64,000 nucleotides of DNA from Rothia sp035916755 (GTDB taxonomy: Bacteria > Actinomycetota > Actinomycetes > Actinomycetales > Micrococcaceae), in contig NZ_JAYWIX010000005.1 in NCBI RefSeq assembly GCF_035916755.1, positions 186,001-250,000 of the forward strand, given 5' to 3'. Position 1 is the first letter of the stretch, and each line of letters begins with the position of its first letter. The translations under genes and the position numbers were made by a program. Below, in pieces: positions 10,501-19,430 of the stretch. The notes below the pieces were generated by a model. It made no database searches, was not told the origin of the DNA, and worked only from the letters and a program-made list of their open reading frames with translations.

Positions 10501-11275
10501 CGACCTGCCCGAGAAGACCGATATGCGCATCGATGTACCCCTAGCCCCGGCCCACCGCAAGGCCTACGACACCCACCTGCAGCGCGAGCGCCAGAAGATC
10601 CTAGGCCTGCTGGAGGATATCGACAAGAACCGCTTCACCATCTTCCAGTCCCTCACCACCCTGCGCCGCCTGGCGCTCGATGCCACCCTCATTGATGCCG
10701 AACGCTACGCCGGATTGGAGTCGTCCAAGCTGGATTATCTGGAGCAGAACCTGCCCGAAATTATCCACGACGGCCACCGGGCCCTGATTTTCAGCCAGTT
10801 CACCGGCTACCTCAAGAAGGTCGCAGGCAGACTCTCTGACATGGGGATTCCCTACCTCTACCTGGACGGCTCCACCCGCAACCGCGGGGAGCTGCTCGAA
10901 GAGTTCGAGTCGGGCACCGCCCCCGTCTTCCTGATCTCCCTCAAGGCAGGCGGCTTCGGTCTGAATCTGACCAGCGCCGACTACTGCTTCATCATGGACC
11001 CCTGGTGGAACCCGGCTGCCGAACAGCAGGCCGTTGACCGTGTGCACCGTATCGGGCAGACCAAGAACGTGATGGTCTACCGCCTGGTCTCAGCGGGAAC
11101 CATTGAAGAGAAGGTCATGGAACTCAAAAAATCTAAGGCAGCCCTCTTCGACGCAGTAGTCGATGAGGGGGCTTTCTTTGCCGCCCAGCTCACCGCCGCC
11201 CAGATACGCGACCTACTGGCTGCCCCGGAAACGGACGCCGGGCAGGGCACCGTCTCAAAGAAGATAGGAGAGTAA
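7586..11275 (+). CDS. SWIM zinc-finger SNF2-family DEAD/DEAH helicase
   Basis: 1229 residues. An N-terminal SWIM finger has C81-x-C83 and C89-x-H91. A long central region of about 600 residues leads to the SNF2 ATPase: Walker A DDMGLGKT near 757, DEAQ box near 875, then helicase C with the RVHRIGQT motif near 1150. It resembles RapA/HepA-type translocases that remodel protein-nucleic acid complexes. Start set at the GTG preceded by GAAGG; an earlier in-frame TTG at 7562 has no ribosome site. Its stop is 2 bp before the MFS gene, so the two are one transcript. Confidence 0.93.
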   Translation: MSTSFPEIPVTAPAIIRQVGSGAYTRGQRYMREGNVIRYTYDEQARVLEGQVAGSGSAPYIARVAFPAEVAAGSYAFSATCSCPVAHNCKHAVALMLTAIDRTAKAKRAMTASSSTWKTTASTDEKVQEILEMADTVGLQRAADLLREHRGEQVSAGTEEQADADARAGQSLPAWWRSLAHSLAARPSYDSRNHRVTGALDLRLVVPGKYGWTKNIGAPRVSLEARPLMMGARGKWIKGGLSWEKFSGSAAGLAGTGLLPEHAAWFNEFYAVIRGSQSIYSSHRDWASISNVDSSLLWQMLESASEVGLSILLDGKETGLTIASAPQVELALEPVPERGSSADALRLTPLLRWGAYTLPASFTHKLGNNRQGFIALGGAAQETYAKTAAAARWDSTLPSALAQAEDVAPVDRPSWLTADSELVLIPLAEPLDAVAESLISGEPVTVPAADVPAFFADYYPPLTRALPISTSSEELELPAVRMPTLVLSIAFDEPGPPFTAHTAWHWEYPVNPTGDDSDFLRLDALGYPGEDRADVRDTAHEYRVLKEVKKVRPGVPFTRHYTENWGTRTLLETYVPDYEQIEGVRVNIRGPKPEFRELDAAPEIIVTVDDTRRRDWFGLGVAIKVGDWHVAFSEVVAALAKGQTHLLLGNGQYFTLDRPEFMKLQELLREAAQLTDKTGPLEINRHQVGLWEELEELAAETQTVAAWDEQVSALLNLDDHSPAEVPTGLQATLRPYQVEGYQWLAFLWEHGLGGVLADDMGLGKTLQTIALFLHAQEKRQDAAGQLGGAEAGADASAPFLVVAPTSVVPNWVREIKRFAPSLQVVGVEESVRKSKQRLANTVASADVVVTSYALFRIDEEHYFDLGSQHPFEGLVLDEAQFVKNAKTKAHQAARDLPARVKIAVTGTPMENNLMELWSMFSIAAPGLFPSARAFKDVYATPIESGEETKALGRLRRRIRPLMKRRTKELVAADLPEKTDMRIDVPLAPAHRKAYDTHLQRERQKILGLLEDIDKNRFTIFQSLTTLRRLALDATLIDAERYAGLESSKLDYLEQNLPEIIHDGHRALIFSQFTGYLKKVAGRLSDMGIPYLYLDGSTRNRGELLEEFESGTAPVFLISLKAGGFGLNLTSADYCFIMDPWWNPAAEQQAVDRVHRIGQTKNVMVYRLVSAGTIEEKVMELKKSKAALFDAVVDEGAFFAAQLTAAQIRDLLAAPETDAGQGTVSKKIGE

Positions 11276-11277
11276 CC

Positions 11278-12594
11278 GTGGGCAAGATTCTCATGGACTT
11301 CACTCCGCTCACTTACTCCCCCGATTTCAGACGCATCTGGCTCGGCGGGCTCTTCTCAACCATCGGCTTTGCCATCACCAGCGTGGCAATCGCCCTCGAA
11401 ATTTACGCGCTCACAGGCTCTGCCGGGGCCGTGGGCCTGGTGGGTCTAGTATCGGTAGTGCCCCTGGTCATTGGCGGGCTCTACGGAGGCGTGATCGCCG
11501 ACCGCTATGACCGGCGCAAGGTCGCCCTATTAGCCACCCTCGGTATGTGGGGCGTCACCGTACTCATCGCCCTGCACGCCTGGCTCAACATCCACAGCGT
11601 GGCGGTACTCTACGCCCTCATCGCTGCAGAATCCCTGCTCCAGCCCATCAACCAGTCCGCCCGCGGGGCTATCATCCCCCGCCTTATCAAGCCCCGCCTG
11701 CTCCCGGCAGCCAACACCCTCATGATGTCGGTGGGCACCCTGGGTATGAGCGCCGGCCCCCTGCTGGGCGGCCTCTTGGTGGCCTCCGTCGGCTACCAGC
11801 TCACCTACTCCATCAACGTTTTCGCGATGACCGTTGGTATCTGGGCCCTCTACCGGCTCCCAGCTATGCTCCCCGAGCAGAGCGGGGAGGCACGTCCGTC
11901 CGTCCTGACCTCGATCCGCGAGGGGCTGGGCTTTGTGCGCCGCAATACGGTGGTGGGCATGACCTTCGTAGTGGATATTCTCGGCATGTTCTTTGCCCAG
12001 GCCCGCCCGCTTATCCCGGCGCTGGCCGCCTTAACCTTCGGCGGCGGTGAAGCCGGGGCCGGCCTGCTACTAGCTGCCGGCCCCGTAGGTGCCCTCATCG
12101 GGGTGTCTTTCTCGGGCTTCCTCAAGGACGTCCGCCGCCAAGGGCGCTTCCTCACCCTCAGCTATACCGGGTGGGGGCTGGGCTTTATCGCCTTCGGGCT
12201 CATCGCCTGGGCTTATGAGGGGCGAGTTCCCAGCGCCTCTATCACCGAAAACCTGCTGCCGCTCAGTCTGGCTTTTGCTGCCCTGGCTTTCATGGGCTGG
12301 GCGGACGCCCTGGGGTCGGTCTACCGCTCCACCATTATTCAGGTAGCTACCCCCGACGCCCTGCGCGGACGCCTACAGGGGCTCTTCATCATCACGGTAG
12401 CGGGCGGGCCCAACCTGGGCATGGCCTTTGTGGGCGGTGCCGCCGAGCTGGTGGGCTCCCCCTTAGCTGCGGTCGTCGGCGGAACCCTGGTGATGATCAC
12501 CATCGCCCTAGCGACGCTGGCGGCACCTGCCCTCTGGCGCTATGTGCCCGAGCCTATCCCCGAAACACGGCAGCAGCCTATCGTTAACTCCTAG
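11278..12594 (+). CDS. MFS exporter, EntS-like
   Basis: 438 residues with 12 predicted membrane helices. The loop GVIADRYDRRKV between helices 2 and 3 is the MFS signature, and the overall pattern is that of the EntS/MFS_3 drug- or siderophore-export group. The GTG start has AGGAGAG 5 nt upstream, overlapping the end of the helicase gene. The substrate cannot be read from sequence. Its TAG overlaps the stop of the convergent aldo/keto reductase in a CTAG, so there is no room for a terminator between them. Confidence 0.88.
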   Translation: MGKILMDFTPLTYSPDFRRIWLGGLFSTIGFAITSVAIALEIYALTGSAGAVGLVGLVSVVPLVIGGLYGGVIADRYDRRKVALLATLGMWGVTVLIALHAWLNIHSVAVLYALIAAESLLQPINQSARGAIIPRLIKPRLLPAANTLMMSVGTLGMSAGPLLGGLLVASVGYQLTYSINVFAMTVGIWALYRLPAMLPEQSGEARPSVLTSIREGLGFVRRNTVVGMTFVVDILGMFFAQARPLIPALAALTFGGGEAGAGLLLAAGPVGALIGVSFSGFLKDVRRQGRFLTLSYTGWGLGFIAFGLIAWAYEGRVPSASITENLLPLSLAFAALAFMGWADALGSVYRSTIIQVATPDALRGRLQGLFIITVAGGPNLGMAFVGGAAELVGSPLAAVVGGTLVMITIALATLAAPALWRYVPEPIPETRQQPIVNS

Positions 12595-13424
12595 AAGTCG
12601 ATATCTGCCGGGTCGGGGCCGATTCGGCCTTCGGCTGATGAGAGCGCGTCAATCTTTGAAACCTCGTCGCCGGTCAGAGCTACCTTGAGGGACTCGTAGT
12701 TGGAAACGATACGCTCGGGGGTTACCGACTTAGGGATGGCGACGATGCCGTGGGCTCGGTGCCAGGCAAGTATGACCTGGGCAGGGGTGGCACCGTGGGC
12801 TTCTGCGATCTCGCCGATAACGGGGTTCTCCAGAAGATCGGAGCGGTTGCCCAGGGGGCTCCACGCTTCGGTGACGATGCCCAGTTCTGCGTGTACCTCA
12901 CGCAGGTTTTCCTGGGCGAAGTAGGGGTGCAGCTCAATCTGGTGGATAGCGGGCACTACACCGGTTTCGGCGACGATTTCACGCAGCTGCTCTTCGGGGA
13001 AGTTGGAGACGCCAATGGACTTGGCCTTACCCTGCTTCTGCAGCTCAATCAGAGCCTTCCAGGTATCGACGTAGAGGCCCTGGGCGGGCTTAGCCCAGTG
13101 AATCAGCAGCAGGTCCACGTAGTCGGTGCCCAGGCGTTCCAGGGAGGCTTCGGCAGCGGCCAGAGCCTGCTCATAGCCCTGCTCATCGTTCCACACCTTG
13201 GTGGTGAGGAAGACGTCCTCGCGGGCTACGCCGGAGTCAGCGATTGCCTTGCCGGTGCCTTCTTCATTGCCGTAGATTTTGGCGGTGTCGATGTGGCGGT
13301 AGCCAGCCTCAAGGGCCAGGCCGACGACCTTTTCGGCGGTGTCGTTTTCTACCTGCCAGACGCCGTAGCCCAGCTGGGGGATGCTGTTGCCATCGTTGAA
13401 GGTGAGGCGGGGTGACTCAGTCAT
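12591..13424 (-). CDS. Aldo/keto reductase (AKR5-like)
   Basis: 277 residues. NADPH-dependent reduction of aldehydes or ketones in the cytoplasm, possibly diketogluconate reductase type. All four catalytic residues are visible: D46 and Y51 in HIDTAKIYGNE, K76 in TTKVWN, H109 in LLIHWAKP. The NADPH loop IPKSVTPERI is near the end. The start at MTESPRL has GAAAGGA 7 nt upstream; the longer frame to 13460 has no family support. A paralogue follows 53 bp upstream on the same strand. Confidence 0.92.
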   Translation of the reverse strand: MTESPRLTFNDGNSIPQLGYGVWQVENDTAEKVVGLALEAGYRHIDTAKIYGNEEGTGKAIADSGVAREDVFLTTKVWNDEQGYEQALAAAEASLERLGTDYVDLLLIHWAKPAQGLYVDTWKALIELQKQGKAKSIGVSNFPEEQLREIVAETGVVPAIHQIELHPYFAQENLREVHAELGIVTEAWSPLGNRSDLLENPVIGEIAEAHGATPAQVILAWHRAHGIVAIPKSVTPERIVSNYESLKVALTGDEVSKIDALSSAEGRIGPDPADIDF

Positions 13425-13477
13425 AATTTTTCCTTTCACATATGCACGGTCACACCCCACTCTAGTCCTCCCTACTC

Positions 13478-14356
13478 TTACCCCCTAGCCTGTTCGGTAG
13501 GGGTGAACGAACGCCTGTCGCTGTATTCGGGGGCTCCCAAATCACCTTCAGCAGGGTCGCCACCGAGGCGGTGCCTGCGTTCGAGGGCTTCGATAGCCGC
13601 TATCTCGTCAGGGGTTAGTTCGGTGCCCTGCACCGCCAGGTTGGAGGCCATGCGGGCGGGTGTTTCGGTCTTGGGGATAACGACGTTGCCGGCTGCCAGG
13701 TGCCAGGCCAGCACCAGTTCGGCTACCCCGATGCCCCGGTTATCTGCCAGCTTTTTCAGAGTGGGGTCGTTGAGCACCAGGCCGTTGCCGAGAGGGCTCC
13801 AGGCTTCGGTGAGGGCGCCGCGGGCCAAGTTGGCTGCCCGCATACGGGTTTGGGTGAGATAGGGGTGCAGTTCAATCTGGTTGACCGCCGGGGTGACGCC
13901 GGTATCGCTGATAATCTGATCAAGCTGAGTGTCGGTGAAGTTGGAGACGCCGATGGAACGCACCAGCCCGCGTTCGCGCAGCTCGACCAGGGCTTCCCAG
14001 GAGGTCCGGTAGCGCCCAAGACCAGGCTGGGCCCAGTGAATAAGGTAGAGATCGAGGTAGTCCAGGCCCAGAAGTTCCAGGGAGCGTTCGGCCGCTTCGA
14101 TGGCTGTGTCGTAGCCCTGGTCGGTGTTCCAGAGCTTAGTGGTCACGAAGAGCTCAGCGCGGGGTAGGCCGGATTCGGCCACAGCCTGCCCCACTCCCGC
14201 TTCGTTCTTGTAGATGGTGGCGGTATCGATGTGGCGGTAGCCGGCTTCGAGGGCAGTGGTGACAGCAGCGGCGGTGGTTTCAGGAGCAATCCGGCAGGTG
14301 CCAAAACCCAGCTGGGGAATGCTGCGGCCATCGTTCATGGTCAGGGACAGGTTCAT
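13478..14356 (-). CDS. Aldo/keto reductase (AKR5-like), paralogue
   Basis: 292 residues; the same catalytic set (D44, Y49, K74, H107) and NADPH loop IPKTETPARM. It is plainly a diverged relative of the neighbour at 12591, probably by old tandem duplication. Start set at MNLSLTMNDG with AAAGGA 8 nt upstream; the open frame continues to 14566 but the extra 70 residues are Pro/Ser-rich and lie across tex's end. A longer C-terminus (EYSDRRSFTPTEQARG) distinguishes it from the first copy. Confidence 0.92.
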   Translation of the reverse strand: MNLSLTMNDGRSIPQLGFGTCRIAPETTAAAVTTALEAGYRHIDTATIYKNEAGVGQAVAESGLPRAELFVTTKLWNTDQGYDTAIEAAERSLELLGLDYLDLYLIHWAQPGLGRYRTSWEALVELRERGLVRSIGVSNFTDTQLDQIISDTGVTPAVNQIELHPYLTQTRMRAANLARGALTEAWSPLGNGLVLNDPTLKKLADNRGIGVAELVLAWHLAAGNVVIPKTETPARMASNLAVQGTELTPDEIAAIEALERRHRLGGDPAEGDLGAPEYSDRRSFTPTEQARG

Positions 14357-14468
14357 GGTGAAATCCTTTGCTGTAGAGAATTCTGGGGCCGGGTGCGGTG
14401 GCAGCCAGCTGGCTCGGGGCTGGCGTTCAGGGTGCTGGTTGCAGCCGTATCCCGCCCCGCCGCTCTGG

Positions 14469-16835
14469 CTAGCGGCGACGGCGTCCGCTCGTCTTGCGGG
14501 ACTTAGGTTCTGGCTCTTCGAGAAGCAGGGAGAGGGAGATACGCTTGCGGGCGGGGTCGGCTTCAACCACGCGCACCTGCACGATGTCGCCGGATTTGAC
14601 GATGGTGTGGGGGTCGGAGACGAACTCGCGGCTCATCTGCGAGACATGTACCAGGCCGTCCTGGTGCACACCGATATCGACGAAAGCGCCGAAGGCCGCG
14701 ACGTTTGAGACGGTTCCTTCAAGAATCATGCCGGGGGTAAGGTCCGCGATTGTTTCGATGCCTTCTTCGAAGCGGGCGGTGCGGAAGGTGGGGCGGGGGT
14801 CTCGGCCGGGGGCAGAAAGTTCGGTGATGATGTCGGTGATGGTGGGCAGGCCGACGGTGGCTGTGGTGAAGTCACGCGGGTTGAGGGCAGCGAGGGCTTC
14901 TGCCCTCACTTTGCCCTGGGTGAAGCCGCCGGCTGCGGCCACAATCTTGCGGGCAAGGTCGTAGGATTCGGGGTGCACGCCCGAGGCGTCCAGGGGTTCG
15001 CTGCCGTCGGTGATGCGGACGAAGCCGGCCGCCTGTTCAAAGGCCTTGCGGCCGAGGCGGGGCACCTTAAGCAGGTCGGTACGGCGGGTGAAGGGGCCGT
15101 GCTCGGTGCGGTAGGTGACGATGTTGTCGGCGATGGTCTTGTTGAAGCCCGCTACCCGGGAAAGCAGGGCAGGGGAGGCTGAGTTGACGAGTACGCCCAC
15201 AGCGTTGACGGAGTCTTCGACCACGCCGTCAAGAGCCCGGGTAAGGGCGGCCGGGGAAACGTCGTGCTGGTACTGGCCAACGCCGATGGATTGGGGTTCG
15301 ATTTTGACCAGTTCGGCCAGGGGGTCCTGCAGGCGGCGGGCGATAGAGACCGCGCCGCGCAGGGAGACGTCCATGTCGGGTAGTTCGCGACTGGCCAGTT
15401 CTGAGGCTGAGTAGACGGAGGCGCCAGCTTCGGAGACTACCACTTTTTCAAGACCGCGGTAACCGTTGGCCGTGCACTGTTTGATGAGGTCGCTGGCAAG
15501 TTTGTCGGTTTCGCGACTGGCGGTTCCGTTACCGATGGCTACGAGCTCTACCCGGTGGGTCTGCACCAGCTGGGTGAGGGTATCGAGGGAGGCCTGCCAC
15601 TGGTTTCGGGGGGCGTGGGGGTAGATAACGTCGGTGGTCAGCACTTGGCCGGTCTGCCCGATAACAGCGATCTTAACGCCGGTGCGCAGGCCGGGGTCGA
15701 GCCCGAGGGTGGCGCGGGAGCCAGCGGGTGCTGCCAGCAGCACATCGCGCAGGTTCGAGGCGAAGACGGCGATGGCGTCCTTTTCCGCCTGCTCGAAGAG
15801 GGAGGTTCGGACTTCTGCGGCGAGGCGGGGTAGTAGGCGCTGACGCCAGGCGATGCGCGCGGTCTTGGCCAGCCAGCCGACGACCATGGTTTCGTCGGAG
15901 ACCATGTTGAGCACCTGGGCCCCGATCCCCAGGGCCTCAGCTACGGCGCGTTCGTACCAGCTGCGCTCCCGGTCGTATTCTTCGGCCAAAATTTCAGCGG
16001 CTTCGCGGGCGGCGCCCTTGAGGGAGGACTTGGCCGGGGGTAGTACATCCACATCAAAACTGACCTTAACGGCGCCTTCTTTTTCGGCGCGGAGCAGGGC
16101 CAGCACCCGGTGGGAGGGAATGCGGCGGATTTCTTCGTTGAACTCGAAGTAGTCGCTGAATTTGGCCCCGGCTTCCTGCTGGCCGGGAATCAGGCGGGAG
16201 GTGATGACGCCGCGGCGGACGAAGCGCTGGCGGAGGGTTTCGGCTAGGCCGGGGTCGGTCATGGCCTGCTCAATCAAGATGGCACGGGCCCCGTCTAGGG
16301 CGTTGTCGACCGAGGCGACGGTCGCCTCAACGGTGCCGGGTTCGGCATCGGCCAGTTCGGGTTCGACGTAGGCGTCAGCTATATCGGCGGTGGGGGCAAA
16401 GGGAACTTCAAGCAGGTCTTCAACCAGGGACTCCAGCCCAGCCTCACGGGCAAGAAAGGCCAGGGTCTTGCGCTTGGTTTTGTGGGGGGCGTAGAGCGCT
16501 TCGAGCTCGTTTTTAGTCGGGGCGGACGCCAGCGCGGCGGCCAGCTCGTCGGTGAGCAGGGCGCGTTCGTGGAGGGTCTGCATAATGGCGGCCCGGCGCT
16601 CTTCAAGTTCCCGCAGGTAGCGCAGACGTTCGGCCAGGGTACGCAGTTGGGCATCGTCCAGCCCACCGGTGGCTTCCTTGCGGTAGCGGGCGATAAAGGG
16701 CACGGTAGCCCCGTCATCGAGTAGGGCTACGGCTGAGCGCACCTGGTTGGCCAGGGCACCGAGTTCTACAGCGATACGTTCCTCGATAGGTGGAAGGGGG
16801 GTTTGGGAGTCTGCTACCGCGCCTGCATGTGTCAT
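14469..16835 (-). CDS. tex: Tex, S1-domain RNA-binding transcription accessory protein
   Basis: 788 residues, full length. Order: N-terminal Tex helices, YqgF/RNase H-like domain (LGLDPGLRTGVKIAVI), helix-hairpin-helix region (LLSRVAGFNKTIADNIV, then RTDLLKVPRLG), and a C-terminal S1 domain (GMILEGTVSNVAAFGAFVDI, ending QVRVVEADPARKRISLS). Tex binds nucleic acid and affects transcription and virulence genes in several bacteria. The basic tail KSRKTSGRRRR is an addition seen in actinobacteria. ATG start at 16835. Confidence 0.96.
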   Translation of the reverse strand: MTHAGAVADSQTPLPPIEERIAVELGALANQVRSAVALLDDGATVPFIARYRKEATGGLDDAQLRTLAERLRYLRELEERRAAIMQTLHERALLTDELAAALASAPTKNELEALYAPHKTKRKTLAFLAREAGLESLVEDLLEVPFAPTADIADAYVEPELADAEPGTVEATVASVDNALDGARAILIEQAMTDPGLAETLRQRFVRRGVITSRLIPGQQEAGAKFSDYFEFNEEIRRIPSHRVLALLRAEKEGAVKVSFDVDVLPPAKSSLKGAAREAAEILAEEYDRERSWYERAVAEALGIGAQVLNMVSDETMVVGWLAKTARIAWRQRLLPRLAAEVRTSLFEQAEKDAIAVFASNLRDVLLAAPAGSRATLGLDPGLRTGVKIAVIGQTGQVLTTDVIYPHAPRNQWQASLDTLTQLVQTHRVELVAIGNGTASRETDKLASDLIKQCTANGYRGLEKVVVSEAGASVYSASELASRELPDMDVSLRGAVSIARRLQDPLAELVKIEPQSIGVGQYQHDVSPAALTRALDGVVEDSVNAVGVLVNSASPALLSRVAGFNKTIADNIVTYRTEHGPFTRRTDLLKVPRLGRKAFEQAAGFVRITDGSEPLDASGVHPESYDLARKIVAAAGGFTQGKVRAEALAALNPRDFTTATVGLPTITDIITELSAPGRDPRPTFRTARFEEGIETIADLTPGMILEGTVSNVAAFGAFVDIGVHQDGLVHVSQMSREFVSDPHTIVKSGDIVQVRVVEADPARKRISLSLLLEEPEPKSRKTSGRRRR

Positions 16836-16984
16836 AGTTTCTAGTTTCTCATACCGGTTTTACTACCGGGATCAGCAGGGCAGACCGGCCAGGGGGCGCA
16901 CCCCAGCCGCCCAAGGCCCCCAAGCCGGGGCCAGGCGTCCGGTCATCTGCGTGTAATAGTTACGCTTGCAGTGGTCAGAGAGGG

Positions 16985-17009
16985 GTAGCACCCCTTAAAG
17001 TGGTGCTAC
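16985..17009. promoter_or_regulatory. 8-bp inverted repeat upstream of the 17102 gene
   Basis: GTAGCACC (16985-16992) and GGTGCTAC (17002-17009) form perfect arms around 9 nt in the divergent gap between tex and the next gene. It may be an operator or a hairpin; no regulator is known. Confidence 0.4.
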
Positions 17010-17101
17010 ATGGGTATTCTTGGGACCGGTCTAGGCAGGCCTACCCCAAACTTTTTCATCCCAAACACAATCTTGTATGACCTTTGCTTTGGAGAACCAC
17101 C

Positions 17102-18553
17102 GTGCCAGATGCAGCTAACCTTACCTACACAGAGTTCTGCGAACGCTACGACTCCCTGCTAGGTGGGCTCGCGCGCATGGGCTGGACCTCCTCTGAAGCT
17201 GTACACCGCGCGTCCGTGCTGTACCCCGATATTGACCGCGACCTGCTGGACCAGGCCGTGCATTCCGGCCGCTGGCTCTTTGGCGGCGGCCAGGGGCAAA
17301 CCCACTCAAACGTACTCATGGCCTCAGCTATCTGGTATGCGGTAGCTGTCAGTTATGCCCTTGAGCCCGACTACGAGTACGCTGCGGTTGGTCTTGACCC
17401 CACCATCATCCAGGATCTTCCGCGCATGCTTGAGTCCTTTGCGGTGCCTTCTGATGCGATTGCCGGTGTCGTTGGGCGCATTGGTGCTGCCCTCAAATAC
17501 ATGGCAGAGCTCCCCTATACCCTGCTTGAGGAGCAAGCCTACGATGATTTCCTCGCTAACCTACCGCAGGAAATTGCCCATATCTCTCGCGGAGATTTCT
17601 CCTGGCCCCCGTCCCGCGCACTGATTGAAGACCGCCTGGGGGACCGTTCCTGGTCGAAGGCCCTGCTGAAGGTGGGAGTCTGCCCGCCAGACGCTGAAGA
17701 TCAGGGTATTAAACTCGAGGCCCACAGCCTGAGCGAGCGCACCTTCCGCAATACCCTGGGCGAGTTCCTGAACTACTGTATTCGCTACGACCGTAAGCCC
17801 TCAGTGCTGCTCTACGGCAGCTGGGCTGAAGACCCTGCCCGGAGCGGACGCGTGCCCCGCCTGGGCTCGGTTCGGGCCAAGTACGGTTCCTGGCACCTGG
17901 CCCTGCAGGCTGGCCGCCAGATGCTTAACGATGCCCTGGCTATGGGGGGCTCACCAGCCCTACCTGCCAGGTCTGTCGCCCAGCCCCCCGTGGACCCCAC
18001 TGAGCCTCTTAACATCGAAGATATCCAGGCCCAGGGCATCGGTGTGGTGCGGCCCAAACCACTGAGCGACAGCGAGCGCTCGGCCCGCGCCTGGCAGGGG
18101 CTGATTTCGGTGATGGAGCAGCGCCTGGAGGAGCTGCCCTGGAGCCTTTCCCTACGCATGTACTACATCTCCCCCGAGGTGGTGGCCACCGGGGACTACA
18201 CCAACTACGTCAGTATTCTGCGCTCTCCCGCAGGCTACTTCTGTGAGCTGACATCGCCTGAAGAGTTTGGCCTGATTGAGGTAGAACTCGATACGGAGTT
18301 TCTGGAGGGAGCAGGCTGGAGGACGCCCGCGGCAAGCGGACGCTGGACCCGCAACTTCCTGTCGGTCAAGGACGCCGCGCACGGCATTATTGAGGCGATG
18401 CGCGAGGGTATGGGCTGTGACCACTCCGATTATTTCCAGTCGGATGACCCCACAGGTAGCCCCGCGGCCAATGTCGCCCACCCCAGCACCGGATCTATCC
18501 CCATGGTGCCGGTGACCGGCAGCGGCTATGTGGTGATTGAGGGCTTTGACTAG
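17102..18553 (+). CDS. Unrecognised protein with HNH-associated-type repeats
   Basis: 483 residues from a GTG with GGAG 8 nt upstream. No enzyme motif found. Two stretches share the pattern of homing-endonuclease-associated repeats (basic helix, G-x-W-x-x-AL-x-x-G): about residues 167-193 (RLGDRSWSKALLKVG) and 229-271 (RAKYGSWHLALQAG). Such repeats usually bind DNA beside an HNH nuclease, but none is present in this protein. The C-terminal third (about 320-460) is an alpha/beta region, rather acidic. The gene downstream, 34 bp away, encodes a membrane-anchored HNH nuclease, but that one acts outside the cell. Function unknown. Confidence 0.8.
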   Translation: MPDAANLTYTEFCERYDSLLGGLARMGWTSSEAVHRASVLYPDIDRDLLDQAVHSGRWLFGGGQGQTHSNVLMASAIWYAVAVSYALEPDYEYAAVGLDPTIIQDLPRMLESFAVPSDAIAGVVGRIGAALKYMAELPYTLLEEQAYDDFLANLPQEIAHISRGDFSWPPSRALIEDRLGDRSWSKALLKVGVCPPDAEDQGIKLEAHSLSERTFRNTLGEFLNYCIRYDRKPSVLLYGSWAEDPARSGRVPRLGSVRAKYGSWHLALQAGRQMLNDALAMGGSPALPARSVAQPPVDPTEPLNIEDIQAQGIGVVRPKPLSDSERSARAWQGLISVMEQRLEELPWSLSLRMYYISPEVVATGDYTNYVSILRSPAGYFCELTSPEEFGLIEVELDTEFLEGAGWRTPAASGRWTRNFLSVKDAAHGIIEAMREGMGCDHSDYFQSDDPTGSPAANVAHPSTGSIPMVPVTGSGYVVIEGFD

Positions 18554-18587
18554 AATGCCCAGCTTACGGGGCTAAAATAGGTGACCT

Positions 18588-19430
18588 ATGAGCACCTCCC
18601 GCAAGCGCCGTTCCGCGCCCCGTCTTTCCTCGCCCAGTGACCGCCAGATTCGTGCGGGTGTCCGCTTTGTAGCGGATTTACCCCGGGGTCTGCGGCGGGC
18701 GCTAGCCCTTCTGCTGATTGCGGTACTGCTGGTAGGCGGTGTGCTCTGGCTGCGGTCGCACCAGTGGAGTGTGCGGTCTGCTCTCGATAGCCTGCTCAAC
18801 CCTGCGGGTACCGCTGTGAGTACCGGGTTTGTGGGTTCGGGGGTGCAGACCTATTCCACGGCGAGCGAGGTACTTGCTACCCTCACCGTCGCTGAGCCTT
18901 ACGCCCAGACCCGCTACAAGCGGGATGCCTACGGGAACCCCTGGGCTGATATTGACAAAAACGGCTGCGACCAGCGCAACGATATTCTCACCCGCGACCT
19001 GACCAACCTCGATATTGCGAGTAACTGCTATGTGCTCTCGGGGAATCTCGTAGACCCTTACACAGCTGAGAGCATTAATTTTACGCGCGGCCCCAAGACC
19101 AGCGAAGCCGTACCGATTGACCACGTTGTGGCCCTCTCTAATGCCTGGGTTTCGGGGGCCTGGCAGTGGAGTGCCGAGCAGCGCCTCCTGCTCGCAAACG
19201 ACCCACTCAATCTGCAGGCGGCGGGGCAGGCGGCAAATACCGAGAAGTCCGATAAGAGCGCGGATGCCTGGCTCCCCCAGCCAGGTTACCGGTGCGAGTA
19301 TGTGGCGCGGCAGATATCGGTGAAAGCTGCCTACCAGCTCACTGTCACGGGCGCTGAAAAGCGGGCTATGCAGGGCGTCCTTGCGACGTGCCCTGAACAG
19401 CCCGCTTACAGGTCTAACTTCGCTGGCTAG
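18588..19430 (+). CDS. Secreted or membrane-anchored HNH nuclease (DUF1524/GmrSD C-like)
   Basis: 280 residues. One N-terminal membrane helix (about 38-55) after a basic cytoplasmic end places the rest outside. The catalytic core is DHVVALSNAW (D178, H179), then NDPLNLQAAG with N208, then K220, S221 and D222, the usual DUF1524 arrangement for a non-specific metal-dependent nuclease. The conserved cysteines at 127, 147 and further on could form disulfides. TAAAAT 9 nt upstream of the ATG could be a -10 for a near-leaderless start. Its TAG overlaps the convergent permease stop (CTAG). Likely role: extracellular DNA breakdown. Confidence 0.88.
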   Translation: MSTSRKRRSAPRLSSPSDRQIRAGVRFVADLPRGLRRALALLLIAVLLVGGVLWLRSHQWSVRSALDSLLNPAGTAVSTGFVGSGVQTYSTASEVLATLTVAEPYAQTRYKRDAYGNPWADIDKNGCDQRNDILTRDLTNLDIASNCYVLSGNLVDPYTAESINFTRGPKTSEAVPIDHVVALSNAWVSGAWQWSAEQRLLLANDPLNLQAAGQAANTEKSDKSADAWLPQPGYRCEYVARQISVKAAYQLTVTGAEKRAMQGVLATCPEQPAYRSNFAG

